A DNA stretch of 64,000 bases from positions 310,001 to 374,000 of the forward strand of contig JAGTXK010000087.1 of the NCBI GenBank assembly GCA_019096195.1, read 5' to 3'. Made by a program: the position numbers and the translations under genes. This document shows, in pieces, positions 1 through 9,997 of this stretch (position 1 is its first letter; each line of letters starts with the position of its first letter). The stretch is from Boletus sp. NGJ. Taxonomy: Eukaryota > Basidiomycota > Agaricomycetes > Boletales > Boletaceae. The notes under the pieces were generated by a model, which saw nothing but the letters and a program-made list of their open reading frames with translations, made no database searches and was not told where the DNA came from.

Positions 1-1
1 A

Positions 2-208
2 TACCGATACATCGACCTGGATGCCTTGGGCATGAGCGCCGTAATGCATTGCTGGCATCCATTCACTGACCCTCACTGCAAACACGTCAACATAACGCGA
101 ACATCCAAAGAGGACCTGATTGCGTACAAGATCGCATTGATCAGAACAGCTCCAAGGGTTCAGATTCCGAGAATGCCCGTCCCCGTTCAGGTTCGCGGGT
201 CCCCCTAG
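2..208 (+). CDS. 3' end of an unidentified gene (left edge)
   Basis: A frame open from the first bases of the window runs to a TAG at 206-208 and encodes about 68 residues. No family is recognised. It contains a Trp-His-Pro-Phe stretch and two Cys, and ends in a Pro/Val/Arg-rich tail. It could be the last exon of a gene entering from the left, or a chance frame. An upstream intron acceptor cannot be judged because the sequence is cut here. Confidence 0.25.
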   Translation, partial: YRYIDLDALGMSAVMHCWHPFTDPHCKHVNITRTSKEDLIAYKIALIRTAPRVQIPRMPVPVQVRGSP

Positions 209-507
209 CTTGTGCTTTATTTTTTTTGGTTCACCAATTTGCCCTAGTTTGATCCACAGCCTCCGTCAAAGGTTCTTTTAGTTTAGTCATCGATAGCATC
301 ATGAGTTGACTGTCCAAACAATAAAAACACCTTGTTTTCCAGGCACCAGGCGGGATTGAGAGTAAGACTAGACACATTCAAAGGTTTTTCCCAAGCTGAC
401 ACAAAGCCTCACCACTTAGTCCTGGCACCTACCAGTGATGAGATTACATACACATACACACACGTCGCAACGAGGTCCTGGAGTAAAGGTTGTACTTGGT
501 CATAGAA
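209..507. other. intergenic, no gene seen
   Basis: About 300 bases between the left-edge frame and the 3' end of the Zn2Cys6 gene. It has short T-rich runs near 217-230 and a CA-rich run near 447-462. I see no gene or RNA here. Confidence 0.5.
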
Positions 508-3312
508 TCAGGAAAAGTTCAGCTGCAGATCTTTCATGACCGAGCGCCAGTCGGCCCATCTGGCAATCCTTGATCCAGCCGTTTCCAGACCTGCATGATA
601 AGAGCGACACGTGAACACCAGCTGTCAACCTAACGAGATACGACCGCACCTGGATAACTAGTTGTTCCGGGGTTTGTATTTCATAGCAACCTCGTAGTAA
701 TACGGCGGTCAGTTTATACCATAAGCGAGATACGAAATAAATGCATGTGCGGAGCAGTCACGAATGCACACCTGAATGATTGAAATAATTCTCCGACTCG
801 AGCACGGTTCCTGCCATATGCGCACTGACAGGCAGTTAGTATGACAGGCCATATCAAACTGCGTAATAAACAGCAATGTGAGAAGGAGATTATTATCGTC
901 ATTAAAATGTAAAACGTACTCTACCCCCATGCTACTGGATGTATGCTCGAAACACAGGGGTCAGATCGCATCGCAGCAGGACTAGACTAATCGAACTGTC
1001 GGAGCAACCTGACGAACGTCGCGCAGGAGAAGAATCTGCGCGGGAAACGCCATGCGATCAGGTTCTATTCAAAAGGAAGCGATACGCACCTGTGCAGCTT
1101 TCTGATACGCAAGGTTGCCTGTATGTACATGTCGCGGAGTGAGCTATCGCGCGGATCTGCCCAAGTCTCCAACAAATTATACAATTCGAAGGTGATGTCC
1201 GCGCTTGAACTCTCACTCCCTGGTTCTATGACTTCCGTTATCTTGCTTCCGCCCTCAAGGGCCTGTGAGACGAAACTGACCCACCTATGAAATCATTGAC
1301 ATCGATCAGCGCAGAAGTTGATCATAGACGTACTCGTGTACAAGTACAGGTGTGGGCATGAGGGAAATTTCGAAGCCTTGATCGAAGTATGAAACGGCTC
1401 CCTCACCATTGTCCAGCCTATAGAGATCATTAATTGCCTCGATTTCCAGGGTGCAGACTTCGTGTCTTGCTACCAATCGCTGAATCCCGACAGCCAGCTC
1501 CCTTCCGGAAGAAACGCAGCCTTCATTGACCATGAACATGAGTCGATCGGAAAACAGTGACAATCACTACCTTACCGCGAGGATCTCCAACAGTAGAGGT
1601 GTCATCCGTTGTCCCCGTCTGAAAATGAGACCCACGCGAGAGCAGTGCTGACGGTCCTCCTCGGATATTGAGTAGGGTCCTTGCTAAATCCATGTTCTCC
1701 ACCCAATTCTGGCCCCGAGAATATCTACCCGGCCCTCATTAGCGATGGAGTGGCTCATAATTCGATTTGCTGGAACTTACGTCTATCAACGAAGTAGACA
1801 TGCGTACTGCCAAACACGCATCGCTTTGAGTCCATACAGGCCCTCGCAAGTAGCGATTTGGACTTTATTCGATAGGTCCTGAGCATGTTCGCAGCCGCGT
1901 CACACTTGATCGGGACAACAAGCATGACTGATGAATCGCCGCGACTCCCAAAAGCGCGTTGCGCATAGCCTCAGCCGACGTCTCTGTTCCTCGCGACCGA
2001 TCCAGAACAAGCGAGAGATTAGCAGGGACTATGGGATTCTCAGACGGGATAGCCATGATGACGCTCAAGGATCTATCGCAATAATGGCGAATCTTTAGAG
2101 AAAAAACAGACGGAATCATCATTGTCATTGGTATCTAGGGTGGTGATCATTAGACGAATGCCCCACCAAGTTCCTCTCCTGTGGGGTGTGAAACTAAATA
2201 ATATTGAGCGCCGACTGAATAATTGAAGGGTGCGGAACAAGCACTTACATATGGTTCCATGGGATTTAGGGGGGGAAGCATCTGATGCGGCTGCGTCCAG
2301 TGCTGGGGTGGCTGTTGGTGCTGGTGGTGCTGGTGCTGGTGCTGGGACTGATGTTGGGATTGGTGCTGGTGTGTCATTGAGCGCATTTGAAGTGAATGGC
2401 TCGACTGGTGCGAATGGCCGCCTGGAAGACGAGGTGTGCCCGTATGCATAGACGTGGTCCCGCTGTACGCAGAATCATAGCGGGACTGGTATGGCATTTC
2501 GGGTATCATGGACAGAACGTTCGTTTGAGAAGGATGATGAAGTTGGTAAGGGTGTTGATGTGGGGCGCTGTAAAGTATGAGGACGTAAGCGAGATCCGGC
2601 AAAGAGAGGACTGACATTTGTCGGCGGGCGAGTTCCGGATCTGGGCCCAATGGGGGCGCAAACGGCTCACTGGAAAAACATTGAGTGAATGGTGCTAAAA
2701 ATGAGGGTTGTAGGTACCTGTGACGACGCGCTACCACAGGAGGTAGGCTGTAATCGCTTTGAGGCCGGCGTGGTGGAGTGCTATCGCGGGTCGGAGGGGT
2801 GGATGTCTCGGATAGACCAGAGGACTCTGCCGTGGAGGGCCGGCCGTCGACACTCTCCTTGCGGGGGGTCGCCTTCTTGCGGGTGGGCACGCCCTCGGGC
2901 CAAGTGCACTGGAGGACGGTGAGCGAGTGCGGAACATGGGGATGGGTACCTACGTCTCGTTGGCCATGGGTACAGCGCATGCAGATGGGCTTTGTCTCGT
3001 CGCACTAGTGGAGGGGTGTCCAGCCTGGGTCGGTGGGGGGAGTGAGGGTGCTGACCTTTATTTTCTTGACGCGACAGGTGAGACAGCCAGTCTTGCTTCT
3101 GGTGTACTTGGGGCGTTTCCTCTGCTGTGGCTCACTGCGAGGTTGGGGTGGGGCCACTACGTGGACATGGCCACCGGCATGAGACTGGGGATAGTAGCTG
3201 GCGGGGGGGATGTAGGTGCTAACAGGGGTGGGGGGGCTAGAGGAAGAGAGGGGGTCAGCAATGCGGGCTTTCTGGGAGGGGGGAGTACAGACTATGAGAT
3301 GCTGTCGGTCAT
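508..3312 (-). CDS. Zn(II)2Cys6 fungal transcription factor
   Basis: Predicted nuclear sequence-specific transcription factor. Splicing a short first exon (ATG at 3312, MTDSIS) to the next gives a Pro/Tyr/His-rich leader. A Zn2Cys6 binuclear cluster follows, spread over three exons: CLTCRVKKIK, then CDETKPICMRC, then CTWP, with spacing C-x2-C-x6-C-x6-C-x2-C-x6-C. Both junctions have GT-AG introns in phase. Next come a Ser/Thr/Pro region, a His/Gln repeat tract (about 2290-2380) and a long C-terminal region. That region contains AMRNALLGVAAIHQSCLLSR, typical of basidiomycete Fungal_trans_2-type domains, and ends DWRSVMKDLQLNFS before TGA at 508. The first intron has a GTCTGT donor and is the least certain splice. 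Target genes are unknown. The 3' half contains many short exons, so its internal structure is approximate. Confidence 0.85.
2301..2371 (-). repeat. His/Gln-coding trinucleotide-like repeat
   Basis: Imperfect GGTGCTGGT-type repeat on the plus strand, coding on the minus strand for alternating His-Gln in the Zn2Cys6 factor. It is a likely length-polymorphic microsatellite and a low-complexity activation-domain-like tract. Confidence 0.7.
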
Positions 3313-3350
3313 GGTGGGAGGTTAGATTTCGGGAGGGTGAAGGTTGAATG

Positions 3351-3357
3351 TTTTATA
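3351..3357 (-). promoter_or_regulatory. TATA-like box of the Zn2Cys6 gene
   Basis: TATAAAA read on the minus strand, about 39 bases upstream of the ATG at 3312. The close spacing suggests a very short 5' leader. It fits the TATA-like elements near the other three transcription-factor starts in this window. Function is inferred from motif and position. Confidence 0.45.
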
Positions 3358-3640
3358 CCAGAATTCTCCAGGAAGAAGCAGGGAAGGTCAAAGGGTGGAA
3401 AATGGACGGAGACGACACCATTGTGACGGACCCGGAAATCGGCCTGGATCACTAAATTCAGATCTAAGGGTCGTGTTGCGTTGTAACAGATGGCATTTTC
3501 AGTCTGCCATAACAATATTTCGTATACGGAAGGTGGGGATTTTTTAATAAAATTTCCACACATGACTTCCACGTCAGGTGGTGTAAAATAAGTGGGAAAA
3601 ATAAGGAGGTACTTGCTCGCTGCCCTGCTCGTCCCGCCCG

Positions 3641-3680
3641 ACGGTCGTGCGGTGCGGTGCGGTGCGGTGCGGGGGGGGGG
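3641..3680 (+). repeat. GGTGC repeat followed by a G run
   Basis: Five to six tandem copies of a GGTGC unit run into about ten consecutive G. It is simple-sequence DNA of the kind that can slip or fold into G-quadruplexes. No coding role is seen. Confidence 0.7.
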
Positions 3681-5158
3681 TGTTGACGATCCCTGCCATA
3701 AGGGGGCGTTCCCTGCCTAACCCCAAAACGAGTGGCTTGGCTGGTGATGGCGCACTTTCCGCTTTAGGAAACCCGTCGGCGACATATGCACCGACTTTGA
3801 CATGTCCCTACTACCAGCCCGCCCTCAATGTCGAGATGTCACTGTCAAGTTCATGTCCGCCTTATTCGACGCACAGCGTCCCTCCAAGCATGCGGGACTG
3901 CGGTAGACTACCAATTCAAACCCACACACTCCTCGTCCGCCGTACAACTTCCTCACCTTACCGTAATCAGAAACGCCCACATGTGAATGCCGCTATCTGC
4001 ATCATGCTACTCCGGTGTGATCCAGGACGCATCTAAGGTTTCACACCTCATACAGTCCACACACCCCAGGTCCCCGTACCATCAATCGTGTTTGTTCACG
4101 TACACACACTGTCTTTTCCAGCGTGTCTTCCGTCTCCACCCTAATCTCCATCCCCGCGGCATTTTATATCATTTCGTCAGCTGTTCTCGCTCCCTTTGCT
4201 CAATTCATCCTCTCAATTCTGCTTGCCCTGCTCTGCCTTAGCCACCGAAACATTCGAGGCGCTGCGCCTTGTGACACGTCTAATTTGATCGCCCGATGTA
4301 CATCATGATTCGATCGACATCCTCGTCTCATTCTGTTTTGATCTGACACGTCCTGCATAGCTTCACATAGACTCTCACCACTCCATTCACACAAACAACT
4401 CATAGGCCTACCGTCCGCAAAACTTTATCACTGGAAAAAGAACCCGTTCTAACAAGACATGGTCCAATCATAATAATAGCCAGCAAGTAGTGAATGACCG
4501 CGATGCTTTTTGGCTCTGACATCACCTCCCCGATGTTTACCGAGCTAAGACCGAGGTCTTTCGCTGACACTTTCAATCCCAGAAGGCGTTCGTCCGGCCT
4601 CGTTTCTCAGGCAAGGGCCCCCTTTTCGTTGCTTGCACAACAAGATAACGTACACATCATGATATTTCCCTTTTCTGCCAGGTCATTCTCTTTCTCAGGC
4701 TTTAGACTCATCAGCGCGAACCCTCCGAGCATGCGACAACCGGTGGACTTGTTGTTTGTGCCATTCGCCAGCTCTCTCTCACAAATGTTTACTTATTCAC
4801 TCAAAATAAAGCCCGTTTGACAGCGTGCGTACCCCTCGTACCTCCGCTGCCTGGAGTTTGCCGGCGGTCTTTCACCCTCCAAGTGCGGCCGTGTCAAGAA
4901 CTAGTGAACAAGTCTCGGGGAACATTTCGTTACGATGTCTGATACGCTGGACGTGCGAATTCTCGTTCAGTAAAACGATTTACGATTCTCCGGTGGACGG
5001 CAAAATCCACATAAGGTTTTGTTTCATCACTGGGGCAATGTGATTGGGTGGAGCTAGGCCATTTGGAACCAATCTAGCTCTGGCGGGGTCAAATTTGCAG
5101 AAATTCATCTCTGATTGAAGCATCGCTGTCGAGTGCCATAACGCTGTGCTTCATTTCC

Positions 5159-5184
5159 TTTTTTTTTTTTTTTTTTTTTTTTTT
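5159..5184 (+). repeat. poly-T tract (26 nt)
   Basis: Uninterrupted T homopolymer inside the gene-poor region. It is not flanked by a recognisable retroelement body or target-site duplication, so I treat it as a simple repeat. Confidence 0.8.
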
Positions 5185-7506
5185 GTCTACGACCTCTTGT
5201 TCGTCTGTCGCCCCTTCGAAACTCCGCAGATCCGTAGCTAAATGTACTGTGTATGTTCCGATCGCTGTACTAGCAATTAGCCCCGTAAGCACAGGCCAGC
5301 ACCGAGCGACACGTTTCAGGCGCATTAAACTCTGATCGAGTGAGTGATAGGACAAGATGAAACATCTGTATTCATGGAAACCTGAGGAACGAGATGCTGG
5401 AAGTGCCAGCGAAGCTATCAGGATCGAAACAACCGACGGCGGCGGTGAATCTGAGGAGCACAACGTCGAGATGAGTGGACGGCCGTGGCTGTTTGGCATA
5501 ACTCCATTTACTTCCACGAAAGCGGGAGCTGGTCGCCGAGAACAAGGTTACGAGCTCCTGCTTACAGGCACCTGAGACGGAATCTCAGCGCTTGATGTTC
5601 ATGTATCCTCAACCGGCTTGGACAAGTGCACGAACAATTTGGGGTTGATTAGGAACAGTAACTTGAAGATACGACGGTGAATGCATGATGCTCCAAGCGA
5701 CGAGGGGGCAAATGACAGTCAAAGTGTCCAAACTGCCCCATTCCAGTTGGCCTTCAGGGCGAACTCGGGCTGATCGGTCGGCAGCAAAATGAACCCCTTC
5801 TTCTTCCGGGACTTCTGCTCAAGCGATTCGAGGGATCGCGATCATCATGGTCAAGTTTAAAGGTGTCGTCGCTTGTATGCCCACTGCCGGCAAAAATGTT
5901 CGCGGGATCGCTTATGATTTATTTTTTTTCTCTTTCAGACGGTTTGAGATGTAAAGTGTGGGCCTAGCGAGCTTATATTCGTGCCACACAAGGCTGAGCT
6001 GCAGAGCCTCTTTGTTGTCACTCACCGCCCTTTCTGTCGACTTTTTGACACATTTCTCTTGCCAACCCTGAGCCTGACCGGTCTGACCGACAGATCTCGA
6101 TCAGGTCTCTGACGCTGTGGCGCCGTGCACGGCGGAGGTATCAACTGTCCTCTCAACTCTGAGCATGATCCCAACGCGGAGCCAATCTGCTTTGCATGTC
6201 CAGTGTATTCCGTATAATGGACATGCTTTTGCGTATCGTACGTCTCATCTCGTCCCACTCACATTTACGGTGGGCGCTGGATTCCAAGGTGAGGATGCCT
6301 ACTCCTTTTTTTTTTTTTTTCCTTGGCATGTTATCAAGCACCGTCTTCTGCGATGCAGTTGAGGGGGTATCGTGGATACCATTGCTCAAATGAGAGCCGT
6401 GGGGGAACAGGCAAGTCGCCGGTGTGTTCCAAGTTCCGACTCCACGTCTACCGCGCAGTATCAAGTACAGACGGAAGACCGCCGGCCCTCGTTCGTGGGA
6501 CGAGTCTTATCGTTCCTGTTCTAGAATCCCTTCAACGTCAGGCAATAGATCCGTCCTGATACGGAACGGAGCTTATCGTTCTTGTGAGGGTCGGGAAACA
6601 ATAAGTCCGCCGCATCTACAAGTTCACCGTGATACGGTCGGTCAATCTTGAGAAGATCAGGCTGGCGCCACAACGATGGGAACAAGGGCTGGTATCATTT
6701 ATGGGATAGTTCCATCCGGTAATCCCATTCACTTGTCCCAAAAGATCGATCGTGGTGATTGCCCTCTTATCTCTTGCGCTAACGTCCCGCTGGAGAGGAC
6801 AAAGGTCGTCCGCTACAACGTGGTTGAACAGCGAGACACTCTCTGATCAACGAGCCAATGAATGGATCTGTGTGCCGATGTTGAATTGCTGTGTTAATTT
6901 TCCTGGTACGTATGGTAAGCGTCCGGCGGCAAGTGCTCTCGATTACTTCCTTTCACAAGTATTCTAAGCGGGGTCGATGCCCTGACCGCCGCTGAATACA
7001 AGCCTTCCATCGGGGCAGAGACCTCTGATGCACTGTGCTCTTCGCCATCGGTTTCCTGGTCATCATGATGGGTCAAACGCGCTAGTCTTCTCCTCACAAT
7101 ACTTCTAGGGCTTTTGTTGTTGTAACCACACGGATGAGTTGCGGCATAGCACAAGTACGCTCTGCCTTACTCAGTCGCGTCTGGCGTCAAGGATGGTGAT
7201 GACGAGCCCGAAACACTTTTGTAATTGACTGTCCATACACTAACACATCCATGACATTGCGAATGGGTAGGGAGCGATATAAAAATGTATTGGTGTAGAT
7301 CTTTGTGACAAACAAAATTTGTATTGGTGGTGATGGAATGACAGGGAGCAGATGAGTACAAGTGTGATTGCTGCACACACGACACAAAGAACTGGTGATT
7401 GAAGGGAAGAATTATTGTTGAGAAATTTCTATGGTGTTGAGGTGCGAGGTCCTCGACTGGAGCTGGGTCTGGAGCCAGAGCTGAGTATCGGGAAGGTAAA
7501 CAGACA

Positions 7507-9124
7507 TCAGCGGGGTATCGCGACCAGCACAGCGGAGCACACGTACACATTTCTAGACTGAGTAGAACGCCATCCCCAGACTTCATGAATCCACCTTGCC
7601 ATCGGGACCTCTTTCTTCATAACGCTGGCGATCCACGGGTGTGTCAGCATCTCTTTGGGGGTTGGACGAAGGGTGTGCTCTACGATTAAACTAAAGGGTA
7701 TACAATTCAAATAAGTGCATGAAATAACAATGAACAATGTCCATACGTTTGCTTCACGAATTCTTTCATGTCGTCGGGCCATCTCACATCAGCTTCGTCG
7801 GCGAGCTGTGGAGGCTGAGAAGGGGGATATCAACGAACAAAAAGTGTGGTTAAGCGTGCGTTCTTACCTCCCCCTGAGTGATGTGTACGAGCAACTCGAT
7901 TGAGGTCAAGTCCTCTGGAAATGGGTATCGATTTTGTACAAGTTCCAAGAGCGTGATGCCCGTCGACCAAACATCGGCACGAATGCTGTACTCTTTGCCG
8001 CTGATTCTCTCGGGCTGTGTGGCAGGTGAACGAAATAGAGAATTGGTGGACATGTACACGTACGGCCATGTAGAAACTAGTCCCAGTAAAGGTTCCTGCG
8101 AGGGACTTGACAAGCTCGCCGGAAACGCCGAAATCGATTAGGCGGACTACGCCTTCTCCCGTGAGGAGAATATTAGAAGGTTTAATGTCCCTGTGGATTG
8201 TTCGAAGAGAGTGGAGGTACGCAAGGCCTTGTAGGACCTGGGCTGCATGTCAAAGGGTGAGCGATGAGGGAGTGGACAAAGCTCACCCCTTCTGCTATGC
8301 GACCCGTGACGCCTTCACCGATACGTGCGCCGCGTTCCTTGATGCGTTTGCTGACAGCCTCCAAGCTTCCACCGGCACAGTATTCCATCATGACCTTTAC
8401 TTCGCTGGAGGAGGGAGACATGTAGGCGCCGTAGAACATGATGATGTTGATGTGTTTGGAGGTGGAGGAGATGGAGAGCTCACGCTCGAGCTGCTTCAAG
8501 GGGGCCTCGCGGGTGGTGATTGTCTTTCGAGCAAATATTCTATTTGTGCGGACATCTTTGACTTTGTGGACGGCGCCACCCTGACCCTCGCCCAATCTAG
8601 CTAGTACCTCCAAGACGCCATCAGACCACCGCTCGAACGCCTGCTGGGTCGAGGTCTCTTCGGTGGGGGTGTACGAATCGACGGTGGCCCTATCGAAGCT
8701 GGCGACGAGCTGGTCGATGGTGCTCTCGCTGACGTCGTTTGAGCCAGGGGGGTGGGCGGTCTGGATCTGGTCTGAGGGACGGACGGTGGCACCGCCGGGG
8801 TTCTCTCCGTCTAGGCCAGGTGGGAATGAGGGAGGGGCCAGCATAGTACTCGCTCACGGGGCCTGAGAGGGGGAGCTGTAGCTTTGGACGGGAGCCGTTG
8901 GCCCTGGGGGCGATGGCGCCGGGGAGGGAGGGACGGGACGGGGAGGGAGAGGACAAGAGGGGGAGGGAGGGACGGGAGGGGGCAGGAGAGGACAAGAGGG
9001 GGACTGATGAGGGGGGATCTGGGGCGACTTTGCAGATGCGGAGTGGGCGGGTTTCTGGGATGGAGGGGGACTGGGAGCGGGGGAGAGTTCGTGGGCCGAT
9101 GGGACGGGCGTGCGTCGGGTGCAT
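7507..9124 (-). CDS. MKK1: MAP kinase kinase, Mkk1/Mkk2 (cell-wall integrity) type
   Basis: Dual-specificity MAPK kinase, by family the activator of the Slt2/Mpk1 MAP kinase in the cell-wall-integrity cascade. The ATG at 9124 opens a Pro/Ser-rich leader with a duplicated 13-residue LLSSP-x-PSRPSLP unit, then [12 protein letters not shown] and an intron. The catalytic domain shows a glycine loop ([12 protein letters not shown]), lysine strand (IFARKTI), HRDIKPSN catalytic loop, [18 protein letters not shown] activation segment with the Mkk1/2-type GTSFYMAPERI, and a C-terminal tail ending [10 protein letters not shown]. At least five introns. The TFTGTSFYM string separates it from Ste7 (TFVGTSTYM) and Pbs2. 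The start lies 100 bp from the divergent tRNA-Leu. Exon limits near 8811-8865 are uncertain: two acceptors are possible. Confidence 0.85.
8922..9000 (-). repeat. 39-bp tandem duplication, G-rich, in MAPKK leader
   Basis: Two 39-bp units begin at 8922 and 8961 and encode [13 protein letters not shown] and [13 protein letters not shown] on the minus strand. The plus strand carries many GGG/GGGG runs with 1-3 base spacers, a classical intramolecular G-quadruplex pattern in the non-template (here non-coding) strand. Confidence 0.75.
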
Positions 9125-9224
9125 GGTCGTGCTCGTCTTTTTCACCCCCGCTCACTCGCTCGCTCGCCTCTCCCAATACGGCCCATCTCCCATCCCACCC
9201 TCCATCTTCCGCTTCCTTCCACAC

Positions 9225-9316
9225 GGCAGTGTAGCCAAGTGGTTACGGCGTCACGTTTAGGTCCGTCCTCAATCCGTGATGGGTTTCCCGCGCGAGTTCG
9301 AATCTCGTCACTGTCA
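9225..9316 (+). tRNA. tRNA-Leu(UAG), intron-containing
   Basis: Foldable by eye. Acceptor stem GGCAGTG/CACTGTC (one G-U) with discriminator A at 9316. D-stem GCC/GGC. Anticodon stem TCACG/CGTGA enclosing a 19-base loop: a normal 7-base loop plus about 12 bases of intron after position 37. Long variable arm TGGG-TTT-CCCG. T arm GCGAG-TTCGAAT-CTCGT. The type II variable arm and A73 fit leucine. The anticodon reads TAG if T32/T33 are taken directly after the stem. Identity is fairly sure; the exact intron limits are inferred. Confidence 0.85.
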
Positions 9317-9419
9317 TTCTTTTTGCCATTGTCCACCACCGCGTCCTATATCATCCTTCCATGCACAATGCCCAGCCCAGAGCCCAGTTCCGTGGGCACC
9401 AGTCCCCCCCCCATCCCCA

Positions 9420-9997
9420 ATGAAGTCCCGACGTCATCCCGTACCGCTCCGCCTAGATAGCGTCGGCATCGACCCGTCCACCCTCGTCGGAAAGGTCCTC
9501 ACCAAAATACACCGCTCATCCAAACACCCCAGCATGCAATTGCGCTTCTCAGACGACACCACCTACCAGATCCTCGTGGACGGCTACAACCCGCTACATC
9601 CGTGAGTCCACCGACGTCCTCCCACAGCCCCGTATTCATCCGATCCAGCGGTCTCCCCAAAGAACTTGAAATGGATCCCACTCTAGCGTCGCTTCTGGAC
9701 GCAGCCGACGGTCAACTCGACGTTGTGTTCACCATCGAGGACTGCGTTCTCGTCACATTGTCCGATAAGGCATTCGACTCGAAACAGAGAGAGCAGCGAT
9801 GGGTCCAAAATCACATTGGCGTGGGGTTCAAGTTCCGCGAAAATCGATCCTGGCATTGCGTCTGGGCCACCCTCACCGACCATGAAAACGGTCAATGCGT
9901 CTTCCGCAGCTACGACGACGTGTATCTCGATCAACTACGGCGTTCGCCTCGCAATCACCGCCACCGTGCCCCCTCCTCTCCGACAAAACCACGCTGA
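9420..9997 (+). CDS. small unknown protein, with a possible 26-nt intron
   Basis: ATG at 9420 (MKSRRHPVPLRLDSVGID) opens a frame with ordinary amphipathic sequence up to DGYNPLHP. A GTGAGT donor at 9602 and a CACAG acceptor at 9627 would remove only 26 bases and join in phase to PVFIRSSGLPKELE. The product would be about 180 residues, with the patterns LLDAADGQLDVVFTIEDC and RSYDDVYLDQL. No family is recognised. The last 25 residues are basic and Pro-rich and may belong to another frame. It is more protein-like than most unassigned frames here, but the very short intron makes the model uncertain. Confidence 0.5.

Larger units (their letters stand above)
3313..7506. other. 4-kb gene-poor region
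   Basis: No frame here looks like a real protein. The longest, 5089-5517 on the minus strand, includes a lysine run that is only the poly-T tract read as codons. Part near 7160-7506 is probably the 3' UTR of the downstream kinase. Contents seen: G-rich GGTGC repeats at about 3640-3680, a 26-base T run at 5159-5184, a 15-base T run at 6306-6320, and two near-identical 16-base strings around 6508 and 6583 (CTTATCGTTC core). A small spliced gene or non-coding RNA cannot be excluded. Confidence 0.45.

Noticed and set aside
5089-5517. 142-codon minus-strand frame ending in a lysine run
   Set aside because: The lysines are the 26-base poly-T tract read in frame; the rest has no motif, splice signals or family resemblance.
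6490-6600. Two similar 16-base strings as terminal repeats of a small element
   Set aside because: Too short and imperfect, same orientation, and no inverted termini or internal structure.
8898-9260. Gly/Arg-rich plus-strand frame of 120 codons
   Set aside because: It is the antisense reading of the Pro/Ser-rich MAPKK leader and runs into the tRNA.
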